DNA of 33,327 nucleotides from Candidatus Brocadiaceae bacterium (GTDB taxonomy: Bacteria; Planctomycetota; Brocadiia; SM23-32): NCBI GenBank assembly GCA_003551305.1, contig PUMJ01000079.1, forward strand, positions 1 to 33,327, read 5' to 3'. Of the stretch, positions 1 through 6,903 are shown one piece after another. A program made the translations under genes and the position numbers. Within the stretch, counting starts at the first letter, position 1. Each line of letters starts with the position of its first letter. The notes beneath the pieces are model-generated. The model saw nothing but the letters and a program-made list of their open reading frames with translations. It made no database searches and was not told the origin of the DNA.

Positions 1-774
1 AGCTTGAGTCGCTCGTGCGCGCTGTGTGGCATGTGGGATGAGGATCAGGCATACGGGGACACGGGTGAGCATCGGCCCGCTACGGCGCACAGGCTCGCAG
101 TGAGTCCCAGCTCGACGGTCTGCTTTGACCCCTGACAGAGTGTCCCGCTCGGCTGGAGTGACGTTCCAGCGCTGTTGTCACAACAGCCGCTACGCAGAAA
201 GAGGAGCTACCGGGGGTGGCCTGCCTCGGTCCAACCGAGTCGGAGAGCACTCATGCGGCTGGCACGTTGCCGACACGGCGCATCCGTGGCGTCCTCTTCC
301 ACCGGGCGCCGGTCCACGTGTGGAGCGTAATACGCCCATCTGTGCGGAATGCGCCATTGGCAGGCCCCTCGCAGAGACCCTGTCCCGCCTGGTGGCCAGC
401 AGCGAGTCAGGTCGGCTCCTGCAACCTCTCTCAGGCCTGTCTCGACCCGCTGCAAGAGCGAGGGGCCTGGTCAGGAGGACTTCCGACGCCGGCGTCCCCG
501 ACTCGGCAGAGACCACTCCCGGACCAGTTTGCTGCGTATGAGATTATGAATAGCTGCGTAGCGGGCCCCCGCTACCATGTCGTTGTGAGGGCAGACCCGG
601 TTGGGTCTGCCCTCTTTGTGTTTCGGGTGGATGCCTTCTGACGACGTGGCCCCGCCACCCGCCGGCCCGGAGGAGCCTGGAGTTCCGTTCGATGCCCGGG
701 GCGTTGAGGCCGGACGGGGTCTGGGGGCTTGAGGGTTGTCTGCCCGTGGGGGGTCACGGTGCGGGGGGATGGAC
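1..774. other. Non-coding, hairpin-rich region
   Basis: I see no credible protein gene here. The open frames are GC-rich, antisense to one another, and show no family signature. The stretch holds an unusual number of short perfect inverted repeats. Arms at 152-157/165-170 are followed directly by an 8-bp palindrome at 171-187, centred on 179. Others are 225-230/234-239, 301-305/309-313, a 12-bp palindrome at 485-496, and 559-564/569-574, followed by the intrinsic terminator at 589-616. This could be the 3' part of a transcript entering from outside the window, or a structured RNA. I found no match to the conserved cores of tmRNA, RNase P RNA, SRP RNA or 6S RNA. High GC makes chance hairpins common, so this is only suggestive. 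Confidence 0.4.
589..616 (+). terminator. Intrinsic terminator
   Basis: Perfect 10-bp stem (589-598 paired with 603-612), GGTT tetraloop, followed by TCTTTGTGTTT. This is the clearest Rho-independent terminator shape in the window. It would end a plus-strand transcript from the unexplained 1-588 region and insulate the promoter at 775. Confidence 0.75.
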
Positions 775-803
775 TTGACAGCCCTGTTTGCGGACGGTAT
801 CAG
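775..803 (+). promoter_or_regulatory. Sigma70-type promoter for the ADP-ribosylglycohydrolase gene
   Basis: Consensus -35 TTGACA (775-780), 17-bp spacer, -10 TATCAG (798-803). Predicted start is near 810, giving a leader of about 90 nt before the ATG at 902. The perfect -35 and ideal spacing make this a strong candidate. Confidence 0.6.
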
Positions 804-901
804 GGGTGTGGCCGCACCACCCGCCGCGGCCGAGCTGCACGGATGCTCGTGCTGGGCGCTTTGTGCTGCCGGCAGTCATTGGGAGGCAGGGCAGAGAGAG
901 A

Positions 902-2095
902 ATGGCGAGTTACTCCATGTCACGAGATATCCGGGATGCGGTTTACGGCTGTGTGATCGGCGGGGCCATCGGGGATGCTCTCGGCGCACCGGTTGAGGGA
1001 TGGAACTGGAGGGACATCCGGCGCGAGCACGGCCGGCTCGAGGAGTTCCAGCCTTTCGACGCCGGCTATGCGAAGGGCGCGGGGCACGTGACCGACGACA
1101 CGTACCTGCGCCACCTGCTGTGTATGGCGATCGTCCGCGCCGGCGGCCGGCCGACGCCGGACGACTTCGCGGCCGTGCTCAAGGAAAAGATGAACCCCGC
1201 CCGGCTGTGGGTGAACGAGGGGCTGGTCCTGAAGAAGATCCGGCAGGGCATGAACCCCTGGTGGGAGACGGGCCGCGGGGCCATCCCGGCAGGATGCGCG
1301 ACGATGATGATCGCGCCTGTCGGCATCATCAACGCCGCCGACCCCGCCCAGGCTTACCAGGATGCCTTCTGCATCGCCGGGATCAACCAGGAGGGGCTGA
1401 ACCGGACCTTCGCGGCGACGTTCGCCGCCGCCGTGGCCGCCGCCTTCGCTCCCGGCGCGACACCGGGCTCGGTTGTGGAGACGATGCTCGCGCACAGCGA
1501 CTGGCTGGCTTACCGCTACCTGGCCACGGCGCTGGAGATGGCGCGGAGCTGCGACAGGCCCGAGGAGTTCGTGGAGCAATTCTACTCCTCGCATCTGATT
1601 GACCTGGGCTGGCCTTCCGGGCAGTGGGACCTCTCCTCGCCCCGCTACTTCTCCGGCAACAGCCGCGAGATCGTTCCTGCGGTGGCGGGCATCATCCATC
1701 TGTGCGGGGACGCCCCGCAGGAGGCGATTATCGAGGGGGCCAACTTCGGCCGCGACTGCGATACCATCGGGTCATGTTGCGGTTCGATCGTCGGAGCCAT
1801 GCACGGCGCCTCTGCGCTTCGGCGAGACTGGATCGAACAGTGCGAGGCGGCGAACACCGACATCTTCGAGGAACTGCACGGCGACGGTGAGGAGAACTTC
1901 GCAGCCATGGCGAGCCACCTGACGGCGGGGCTCCTCAAGGAGCGAGACAGGACGCAGTGCCGGGCGGACGAACTCTCGGAACTGCTGGGCGCGGACGAAG
2001 GGGGAGGCCTGACTGAGGGCGCAGGGGGGACACACGCGCCCGGCGGGCACGAGGGGAACGGGACATGCCAGGACGCCCAGGGTGGCCCGGCATGA
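902..2095 (+). CDS. ADP-ribosylglycohydrolase (DraG/ARH) family protein
   Basis: 397 residues. Family members use two Mg ions to hydrolyse ADP-ribose from proteins or small molecules. The N-terminal GGAIGDALGAPVEG (residues 20-33), the metal-binding TDDT at 64-67 and the C-terminal GRDCDTIG with D285, D287 and T288 are the family's conserved signatures, so the catalytic core looks intact. I chose ATG 902 because it follows a purine-rich stretch and places the first conserved motif near the N terminus; the open frame extends upstream to 788. The last ~40 residues are Gly-rich with no domain and may be a degenerate extension. The gene stands alone, converging on the pdxA-like gene 33 bp away. 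Related homologues are common in planctomycete-type genomes near sugar-catabolic genes, so the true substrate may not be a protein; that is inference. Confidence 0.9.
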   Translation: MASYSMSRDIRDAVYGCVIGGAIGDALGAPVEGWNWRDIRREHGRLEEFQPFDAGYAKGAGHVTDDTYLRHLLCMAIVRAGGRPTPDDFAAVLKEKMNPARLWVNEGLVLKKIRQGMNPWWETGRGAIPAGCATMMIAPVGIINAADPAQAYQDAFCIAGINQEGLNRTFAATFAAAVAAAFAPGATPGSVVETMLAHSDWLAYRYLATALEMARSCDRPEEFVEQFYSSHLIDLGWPSGQWDLSSPRYFSGNSREIVPAVAGIIHLCGDAPQEAIIEGANFGRDCDTIGSCCGSIVGAMHGASALRRDWIEQCEAANTDIFEELHGDGEENFAAMASHLTAGLLKERDRTQCRADELSELLGADEGGGLTEGAGGTHAPGGHEGNGTCQDAQGGPA

Positions 2096-2128
2096 GGTGC
2101 TGGCAGAGAGGGCGACAGCAGCCGGCAG

Positions 2129-3100
2129 TCAGCGGGTGACGGCGAGCTGCTCGGCCAGGCGGCAGGCGTTGATGAAGCTGGTGGTGGACGCCACGCCCTG
2201 CCAGGCGATGTCGAAGGCCGTCCCGTGGTCCACAGACGTGCGCACGATGGGCAGCCCGATGGTGACGTTGACAGCCTCGTCGAAAGCGATCGTCTTCATC
2301 GGGATGTGCCCCTGGTCGTGGTACATGCAGACGACGGCACCGAACCCGCCGGCCAGCGCGCTGCGGAAGACGGTGTCCGGAGGCAAGGGGCCGACGGCGT
2401 CTATGCCGTCTCGGCGCGCGCGGGCGACGGCCGGGGCGATGATGTCGCTGTCCTCCCGGCCGAACGCGCCGCCCTCTCCCGCATGCGGGTTCAGCCCCAT
2501 GACCGCGATGCGCCGGTCCCGCCCCAGGCGCCGCGCCGCCTCGTCCGTCATGGCGATGACGTCCAGGACGCGGGCTGTGTCGAGGGACTCGATCGCCTCG
2601 CGCAGGGAGACGTGCGTGGAGACGTGCGAGATGAGCAGCCGGTCGGTCGCCAGCGTCATGGCGTAGCGGTCGGTGCCGCAGAGTGCCGCGATGAAGCCCG
2701 TGTGACCGCTGAAACCGGGATGGGTCAGGCGGGTCGCCTCCTTGTTCATGGGCAGGGTAACCATCGCGGCGAGTTGCCCTTCCAGCGCGCGGCGCGCGGC
2801 GAACTCTACATACTGCAGCGCCGCCCGGCCGGACGCCTCGCTAACCTCGCCCACCTGCAGACGGTCAACAGGCAGCAGTCCCATGTCATGGACGCTGAGG
2901 CGGTTCGGGCGAAACTCGTCGAGTGAGTCCGCGCGGTGCAGGGGCACGCCGAGGTCCAGCCTGCGGTTGCAATGCTCCAGGATGTCCAGGTCCCCGATGA
3001 GTATCCCGCGCTCGGGGAAGCGGCCCTGCTTGAACGCCATCAGGGCGATCTCCGGCCCCACGCCGGCCGCGTCGCCCATGGTCACGCCGATGGTCCGCAT
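2129..3100 (-). CDS. pdxA: PdxA-family 4-phospho-hydroxyacid dehydrogenase
   Basis: 323 residues, the usual PdxA length. PdxA oxidises 4-phosphohydroxy-L-threonine with NAD in pyridoxal-phosphate synthesis; the PdxA2 branch oxidises 4-phospho-D-erythronate or L-threonate in sugar-acid catabolism. It begins with the typical MRTIGVTMGDAAGVGPE. Metal and substrate motifs are present: THVSLREAI, GLNPHAGEGGAFGRED, YHDQGHIPMK and RTSVDHGTAFDIA. Start ATG 3100 is preceded by a strong GGGAGGAG site; the frame opens upstream at 3145 but that extension is not conserved. No other vitamin B6 gene (pdxJ, serC) is nearby. The neighbour, across 736 bp, is a galactonate dehydratase, so a sugar-acid role is as likely as B6 synthesis. 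The choice between PdxA and PdxA2 cannot be made from sequence inspection alone. Confidence 0.93.
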   Translation of the reverse strand: MRTIGVTMGDAAGVGPEIALMAFKQGRFPERGILIGDLDILEHCNRRLDLGVPLHRADSLDEFRPNRLSVHDMGLLPVDRLQVGEVSEASGRAALQYVEFAARRALEGQLAAMVTLPMNKEATRLTHPGFSGHTGFIAALCGTDRYAMTLATDRLLISHVSTHVSLREAIESLDTARVLDVIAMTDEAARRLGRDRRIAVMGLNPHAGEGGAFGREDSDIIAPAVARARRDGIDAVGPLPPDTVFRSALAGGFGAVVCMYHDQGHIPMKTIAFDEAVNVTIGLPIVRTSVDHGTAFDIAWQGVASTTSFINACRLAEQLAVTR

Positions 3101-3135
3101 GTCTCCTCCCGGGTTGGAAACGCAAAGGTGCACTG

Positions 3136-3164
3136 AGCTTAACACGGCCCCCGGCGTGCCTCAA
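3136..3164 (-). promoter_or_regulatory. Promoter for the pdxA-like gene
   Basis: On the minus strand, -35 TTGAGG (3164-3159), 17-bp spacer, -10 TAAGCT (3141-3136). Transcription would begin near 3130, about 30 nt upstream of the ATG and its ribosome binding site. Confidence 0.5.
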
Positions 3165-3497
3165 GGCTACCCGTGAGTCTGCCCGGCCCGGCCCCGAGAA
3201 AACGGGGCGCCGGCAAGGTCGGAGGCCCAATCAGCATGTCAGGGAGCAAATGGATTCGTTTCGCAAAAGGAGCACGATGCGCCTGAATCGGACAGTAACG
3301 CCCGAATGGGCCGCTGTACCAGGTCGGCTTCGTGTTTCAACGGCGTCATGCGCCGGTTGAGGTGGCCCGGGTACAGAGGTCTACCGGTCCCTCCGGCCGG
3401 GAGCGTCAAAGAGCTACGATTATTCCCGGGATCTACCCGAGAAACTATACGTTCATGGTGTTTACGTCAAGCGTTTTCCCCCGCCGGACCCCGGAAA

Positions 3498-3528
3498 GAC
3501 GCATTTCGCCCCGCGGGGCGTCTTGTTT
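3498..3528 (+). terminator. Possible plus-strand terminator
   Basis: A 14-bp palindrome (3507-3520), reinforced by outer arms 3498-3502 and 3518-3522, followed by TTGTTT. The shape fits an intrinsic terminator on the plus strand, yet no plus-strand gene lies between the ADP-ribosylglycohydrolase and this point. It could instead end an unannotated RNA. Confidence 0.4.
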
Positions 3529-3779
3529 CAGCCCGCGGCGCGGGCCTCTCGCCTAGCTACGGGCGAGCACGGAAAGCCGGAGGGCAGAGTGCATACCCGG
3601 GATGCGGAGCCACCGGGGGGGCGACTCAGTTCCTGCGGCCCGTGCGCAAGCTTCGGCCAGGGCAGCCGGCGGCAGAGCCGGCCCCCGGCGAGCGAACGCG
3701 GATTCTGTGCTTTCTGCGCCGTGAAGGGGGAGAAAAGGGCAGAACACTGTATCCCTGCCTCATACTCTCTGTTCGTGCC

Positions 3780-3808
3780 CCTGCCTGCGTCGCAGCGCGA
3801 CAGGCAGG
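3780..3808 (-). terminator. Stem-loop after dgoD
   Basis: A 12-bp stem (3780-3787 and 3790-3793 paired with 3797-3808), with a 2-nt bulge and an AGC loop, starting about 30 bp past the dgoD stop. It lacks a U-tract on the minus strand, so it may stabilise the 3' end rather than terminate by itself. Confidence 0.35.
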
Positions 3809-3836
3809 CGTCGGGTTCTTCATGGTGAAACGTCCC

Positions 3837-4952
3837 TCACCAGTCCGCCACGGACCCGTCCTCGTGCCGGAGACGGGGGTTGTCCCAGGTGCCGTCGTAG
3901 GTGTTCTCCGCCACGGCCTCCTCGTTGATCTCGATGCCGAGGCCGGGGCCCTTCGGCACGTCCACGTAGCCGTCTTTGACGACGAACGGTTCGGCGAGGT
4001 AAGTCTCACCGAGGGTCACGTGCTCCTGGGCCAGGAAGTTGGGCGTGCAGGCGTCCACCTGCAGGCCCGCTGCCAGGGATATGGGGCCGAGAGGGCAGTG
4101 GGGGGCTATGGCTGCATAGCGGGCCTCGGCCATGGCCGCTATCTTGCGCACCTCCCAGATGCCGCCGGCGTGGGAGAGGTCCGGCTGCAAGATGGCGGCG
4201 GCCTGCTTCTCCAGCACCTCGCGGAAGCCCCACCTGGTGAACAGGCGCTCGCCCGTGGCCACGGGGATGCGCGTCGAGCGCGCCACCCGCGCCAGAGCGT
4301 CCACGTCCCCCGGCAGAACCGGCTCTTCGATGAACATCGGGTGGTAGGGTTCCAGCGCCGCCGCCAGCTCGATGGCCATCGCGGGGCCGACCCGCCCGTG
4401 GAAGTCCACGCCGATGTCCACCTCGTCCCCGACCTCCTCCCGCAGCGACGCCATGCGCCGGGCGACGGTGTCCACGAACGCCTTGCTTTCTATGAACCGG
4501 ACTGCATCGAACAATGACGTCTTGACCGCCGTGAAGCCCTTCGCCTCCGCGTCTGTGCGCGGGTTCAGGTAGGCCTCGCGGTCGGACCAGCGGACGTGGC
4601 AGTAGAGACGTATCCGGTCCCTTACCGCCCCGCCAAGCAGTTGGTGCACAGGCACGCCCAGCGCCTTGCCCTTGATGTCCCACATGGCCTGTTCGATGCC
4701 GCTGAGGGCGCTGGTCAGGACCGGGCCGCCCTGGTAGAAGCCGCCCCGGTAGATGGCCTGCCAGTGGTGCTCGATGCGCCGCGGGTCCTTGCCGATCAGG
4801 TAGCGGCCCATCTCGTGGACGGCGGCGGTCACGGTGTGCGACCAGCCTTCGACGACCGGCTCGCCCCAGCCCACGAGGCCCTCGTCGGTGTGCATCTTCA
4901 GGAACACCCAGCGCGGCCTGACGTAGAACGTCTCCAGTTTCGTGATCTTCAT
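3837..4952 (-). CDS. dgoD: Galactonate dehydratase (enolase superfamily)
   Basis: 371 residues. DgoD removes water from D-galactonate to give 2-keto-3-deoxygalactonate in the De Ley-Doudoroff pathway. The protein is recognisably close to E. coli DgoD along its length: MKITKLETFYVRPRW at the start, WGEPVVEG, the metal-ligand region VDFHGRVG, FIEEPV, ATGERL, QPDLSHAGGI and the catalytic APHCPLGPIS. It ends with the typical WDNPRLRHEDGSVADW tail. Start ATG 4952 fits the family N terminus; its ATG overlaps the TGA of the upstream dehydrogenase remnant (ATGA), so the two were translationally coupled. Related dehydratases of the mandelate racemase subgroup act on other acid sugars, so substrate is likely but not proven. 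No KDPGal kinase or aldolase gene is present in the window. Confidence 0.93.
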   Translation of the reverse strand: MKITKLETFYVRPRWVFLKMHTDEGLVGWGEPVVEGWSHTVTAAVHEMGRYLIGKDPRRIEHHWQAIYRGGFYQGGPVLTSALSGIEQAMWDIKGKALGVPVHQLLGGAVRDRIRLYCHVRWSDREAYLNPRTDAEAKGFTAVKTSLFDAVRFIESKAFVDTVARRMASLREEVGDEVDIGVDFHGRVGPAMAIELAAALEPYHPMFIEEPVLPGDVDALARVARSTRIPVATGERLFTRWGFREVLEKQAAAILQPDLSHAGGIWEVRKIAAMAEARYAAIAPHCPLGPISLAAGLQVDACTPNFLAQEHVTLGETYLAEPFVVKDGYVDVPKGPGLGIEINEEAVAENTYDGTWDNPRLRHEDGSVADW

Positions 4953-5307
4953 CCGAATCCGTCTCCCAGTCTGCAGAGAAGCCCGCCGTCGGCTACCAGC
5001 GCGGCGCCGTTGACGAAGGACGCCTCGTCCAACAGCAGGAAGGCGATGGCCGAGGCGATCTCGTCCGGTGAGCCCCACCGGCCGGGGACCTGCGCCTCGC
5101 TGCGGCGCGGGTGCCAGTCGGCCCGGTCAACGGGGGCGTTATCGCGCGGATACAGGGATATGTCAACCGTCCCCGGCAGTATGCAGTTGACACGAATGCC
5201 CGGGGCCCGAGGTCCAGCGCCAGGGCGCGGGTCACGCCGCAGAGACCGGCCTTCGAGGCGGCGTTCGTCGTTCCGGCCGCGGGAGCGAGAGCCACCAACT
5301 CGATGTC
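4949..5307 (-). pseudogene. Short-chain dehydrogenase remnant, 5'-truncated and frameshifted
   Basis: Only the C-terminal half of a short-chain dehydrogenase/reductase (SDR) remains. Read from 5307 downward, one frame gives AGTTNAASKAGLCGVTRALA, which carries the SDR catalytic-helix pattern (S/N-A-S-K-A). The reading then moves by one base within CCCCGGG near 5199 into a second frame that gives GIRVNCILPGTVDIS, later SPDEIASAIAFLLLDEASF and the C-terminal VADGG. One extra G would restore a single frame. The N-terminal cofactor fold (TGxxxGIG) is absent; upstream sequence is unrelated. The stop overlaps the dgoD ATG. An SDR beside DgoD would fit oxidation of galactose or a sugar lactone to the acid. 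A homopolymer sequencing error could explain the frameshift but not the missing N-terminal half. Confidence 0.8.
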
Positions 5308-5406
5308 GGGCGTTTTTTATCCGGGTTATCCGGCTTTCAGGTGAAACTCCGTAGACGAACCGGCTACACTCCAGGAGTTGTTACCCAACCGCGGAAGGAG
5401 ATCGGC

Positions 5407-6135
5407 TTGAGAAAAGGCGAACGCCGCGCACGGACAGCCGACGGGCCGTCCGGTGATCAAGGGCGGCGCCCGGGGTGTTGCGGCATCCTCCTGCGGTTGA
5501 TTGGCGGCTTTCAGGAGACGTCATCCCAAGCGAAGAGACTGCCGTATCGCCTGCGCGATGACTTCCTCTCGCCTGCGGAGCTGTCCTTCCTTCACGTACT
5601 AGAACAGGTAGTCGGCGACAGGGCGGCCGTCTGCCCCAAGGTCAACCTGTCCGATCTGTTCTTCGTCCCCTCTTCGGAGAACTCCATGGCGCATCACAAC
5701 CGGATCGCCCAGAAGCATCTCGATTTCCTACTCTGCGATCCCGATGCTATGTGTCCGCTCGTGGGGATAGAGTTGGACGACTCCTCTCACAGGTCAAAGC
5801 GGGGACGCGAGCGCGATGCCTTCGAGGACGCTGTTTTCGAAGCCGCCGGGCTGCCCCTGCTGCGCGTCCCGCAGAAGCACGCTTACGACCCGAAGTGGCT
5901 CGCCGAGCAACTGGCAGGATTCCTGGAACAGTTGCCGACCCCGGAACCGATATCTGCTGGATCCGCCGGCAAGCAAGCAGTGATGGAGAATGCCGTTCCC
6001 TTGTGCCCGAAGTGCGCAGAAGCCATGGTGCTCAGGACCGCATCGAAAGGCAAGAACAGGGGAGAGCGGTTCTATGGCTGCCCGAACTTCCCCAGGTGTC
6101 GCGAGACAATCCAGATCAACGGGAGTTCGCGGTAG
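5407..6135 (+). CDS. DUF2726 domain protein with C-terminal topoisomerase-type zinc ribbon
   Basis: 242 residues. The middle part (about residues 35-175) matches the DUF2726 pattern: FLSPAELSFLHVLEQVV, then HLDFLLCD and VGIELDDSSH, a predicted PD-(D/E)xK nuclease-like core. The C terminus holds a four-Cys zinc ribbon of the topoisomerase I type, with C200, C203, C225 and C231 (CPKC...CPNFPRC). Together they suggest a DNA-binding nuclease or repair-like protein; function is unproven. The frame opens at GTG 5341, but I chose TTG 5407 because GGAAGGAG sits 6 nt before it. It is the only gene of its kind here, its codon use looks less GC-rich than its neighbours, and its left flank coincides with the truncation of the SDR gene, which hints at insertion or transfer. 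Confidence 0.8.
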   Translation: MRKGERRARTADGPSGDQGRRPGCCGILLRLIGGFQETSSQAKRLPYRLRDDFLSPAELSFLHVLEQVVGDRAAVCPKVNLSDLFFVPSSENSMAHHNRIAQKHLDFLLCDPDAMCPLVGIELDDSSHRSKRGRERDAFEDAVFEAAGLPLLRVPQKHAYDPKWLAEQLAGFLEQLPTPEPISAGSAGKQAVMENAVPLCPKCAEAMVLRTASKGKNRGERFYGCPNFPRCRETIQINGSSR

Positions 6136-6381
6136 AACCGCCTCGGTTCACCAAAAGCCTACTGCTTGCTCACCTCCCCGGTGTCGCCGTTCCCGCCGGA
6201 GGCGGGCAAGCTCCGTATCCTCCGTGTGCTCTTTGGTTCCCGGTGTCCACCGTATGGCCACTATAGCCGCAGTCGCCGTGCGCGGTGTCCGCATTGGCCG
6301 CTCTCCCCGGTCCTTTTCGCTGGCCCGATGTCGTCAATGGTTGCGCGGGTCGTGCGGCCGCCACCCCGTGCAAGGCCTTCA
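6136..6381. other. Spacer with a GC hairpin, no gene
   Basis: No supported coding sequence. It contains a 6-bp perfect hairpin (6192-6197/6201-6206, loop GGA). This lies some 57 bp beyond the end of the DUF2726 gene and could protect or end its transcript, although no U-tract follows. Confidence 0.35.
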
Positions 6382-6567
6382 GATCCCGAGAAGCTGGCCG
6401 CCACGGGTCTCGACACGGTTTACGTGACGGAGAAGGGCAGCCTGCGGTCGGACCGCGGGGTGTTGCGCGTGCGGGTCCCGGCGGGAGTTGGCGCCGGCGA
6501 GCACCCGGTCAGCCTCATATCGGAAGGCGAGGAGAGCCAGCCGGCCACCATCAACGTGTCCCCATGA
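6382..6567 (+). pseudogene. Orphan C-terminal tail of an extracellular Ig/TIG-like domain
   Basis: The frame ending at 6567 yields VLRVRVPAGVGAGEHPVSL followed by SQPATINVSP and a stop. This is the pattern that closes beta-sandwich domains of the IPT/TIG or TIGR03437 kind (VxVPxGVxxGxxPVxLxxxGxxSQxxxIxV), usually found at the end of large secreted proteins. Upstream of about 6382 the frame loses any resemblance, and no start with a ribosome binding site is seen. I read it as the leftover 3' end of a deleted gene. The assignment is by eye on about 55 residues, so it is tentative. Confidence 0.4.
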
Positions 6568-6576
6568 CAGGCGGCT

Positions 6577-6775
6577 GTGCCACAGCACGGTTCGCCGGCC
6601 GCGCCGAAGGGGCGCTACATACCAGCGCAGGGCGCAGCCCTGGGTATCCGAACGCCCACGGGAGACCTGCGCCCTGAAGGGGCGCCACATAGAACGCTGT
6701 GCCGCCCCGGCAGGGCGGGTAGTTCTCTCCATCCTCTGTTCCCGGGGCTGTGCCCCGCCGGTGCGCCCAGCCCCC
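6577..6775. repeat. GC-rich interspersed palindromic repeat block
   Basis: Two near-identical 16-mers GAAGGGGCGC(T/C)ACATA lie exactly 70 bp apart (6606-6621 and 6676-6691). The second is preceded by GCGCCCT and forms a hairpin with it. Further GC palindromes follow (GCCCCGGCAGGGCGGG near 6712, CCCGGGGCTGTGCCCCG near 6740). Similar blocks are common in planctomycete genomes, where they have given rise to spurious ORFs; all short frames here should be disregarded. The block separates the remnant region from the beta-helix gene. Confidence 0.6.
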
Positions 6776-6903
6776 GGGCCGGGCGCGCCCGTCGTGGGCA
6801 GGCTGCCGTCTGTTCTGCATCCGCACCGTTGCGGGCGGGGTGGGCAGGCCGTAAGCTCATGAGTTGGATCCATTGTCCACGTTTTGAGAGCGGAGGGGCC
6901 GGG

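Larger units (their letters stand above)
3165..3836. other. Intergenic region without a recognised gene
   Basis: About 670 bp between the pdxA-like promoter and the end of dgoD. Frames crossing it show no family features and no coding bias I can support. Two structures stand out: a GC-rich palindrome at 3507-3520 followed by a T-rich run on the plus strand, and a long stem at 3780-3808 just past the dgoD stop. Both are listed separately. Confidence 0.5.

Noticed and set aside
400-440. Cobalamin-riboswitch-like B12 box
   Set aside because: Only AGTCAGG matches; the rest of the conserved core and the paired elements are absent.
125-641. Overlapping open frames on both strands
   Set aside because: No ribosome binding site, no family motif and inconsistent frames; better read as non-coding.
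3306-4517. Plus-strand open frame of 403 codons
   Set aside because: Its second half is antisense to dgoD and the first half has no recognisable domain.
6606-6691. CRISPR array
   Set aside because: Only two repeat copies, palindromic and in a GC-rich repeat block, with no cas genes.
6577-6873. Short open frames in the repeat block
   Set aside because: Frames of this kind arise from palindromic repeats and have been annotated as spurious proteins in planctomycetes.
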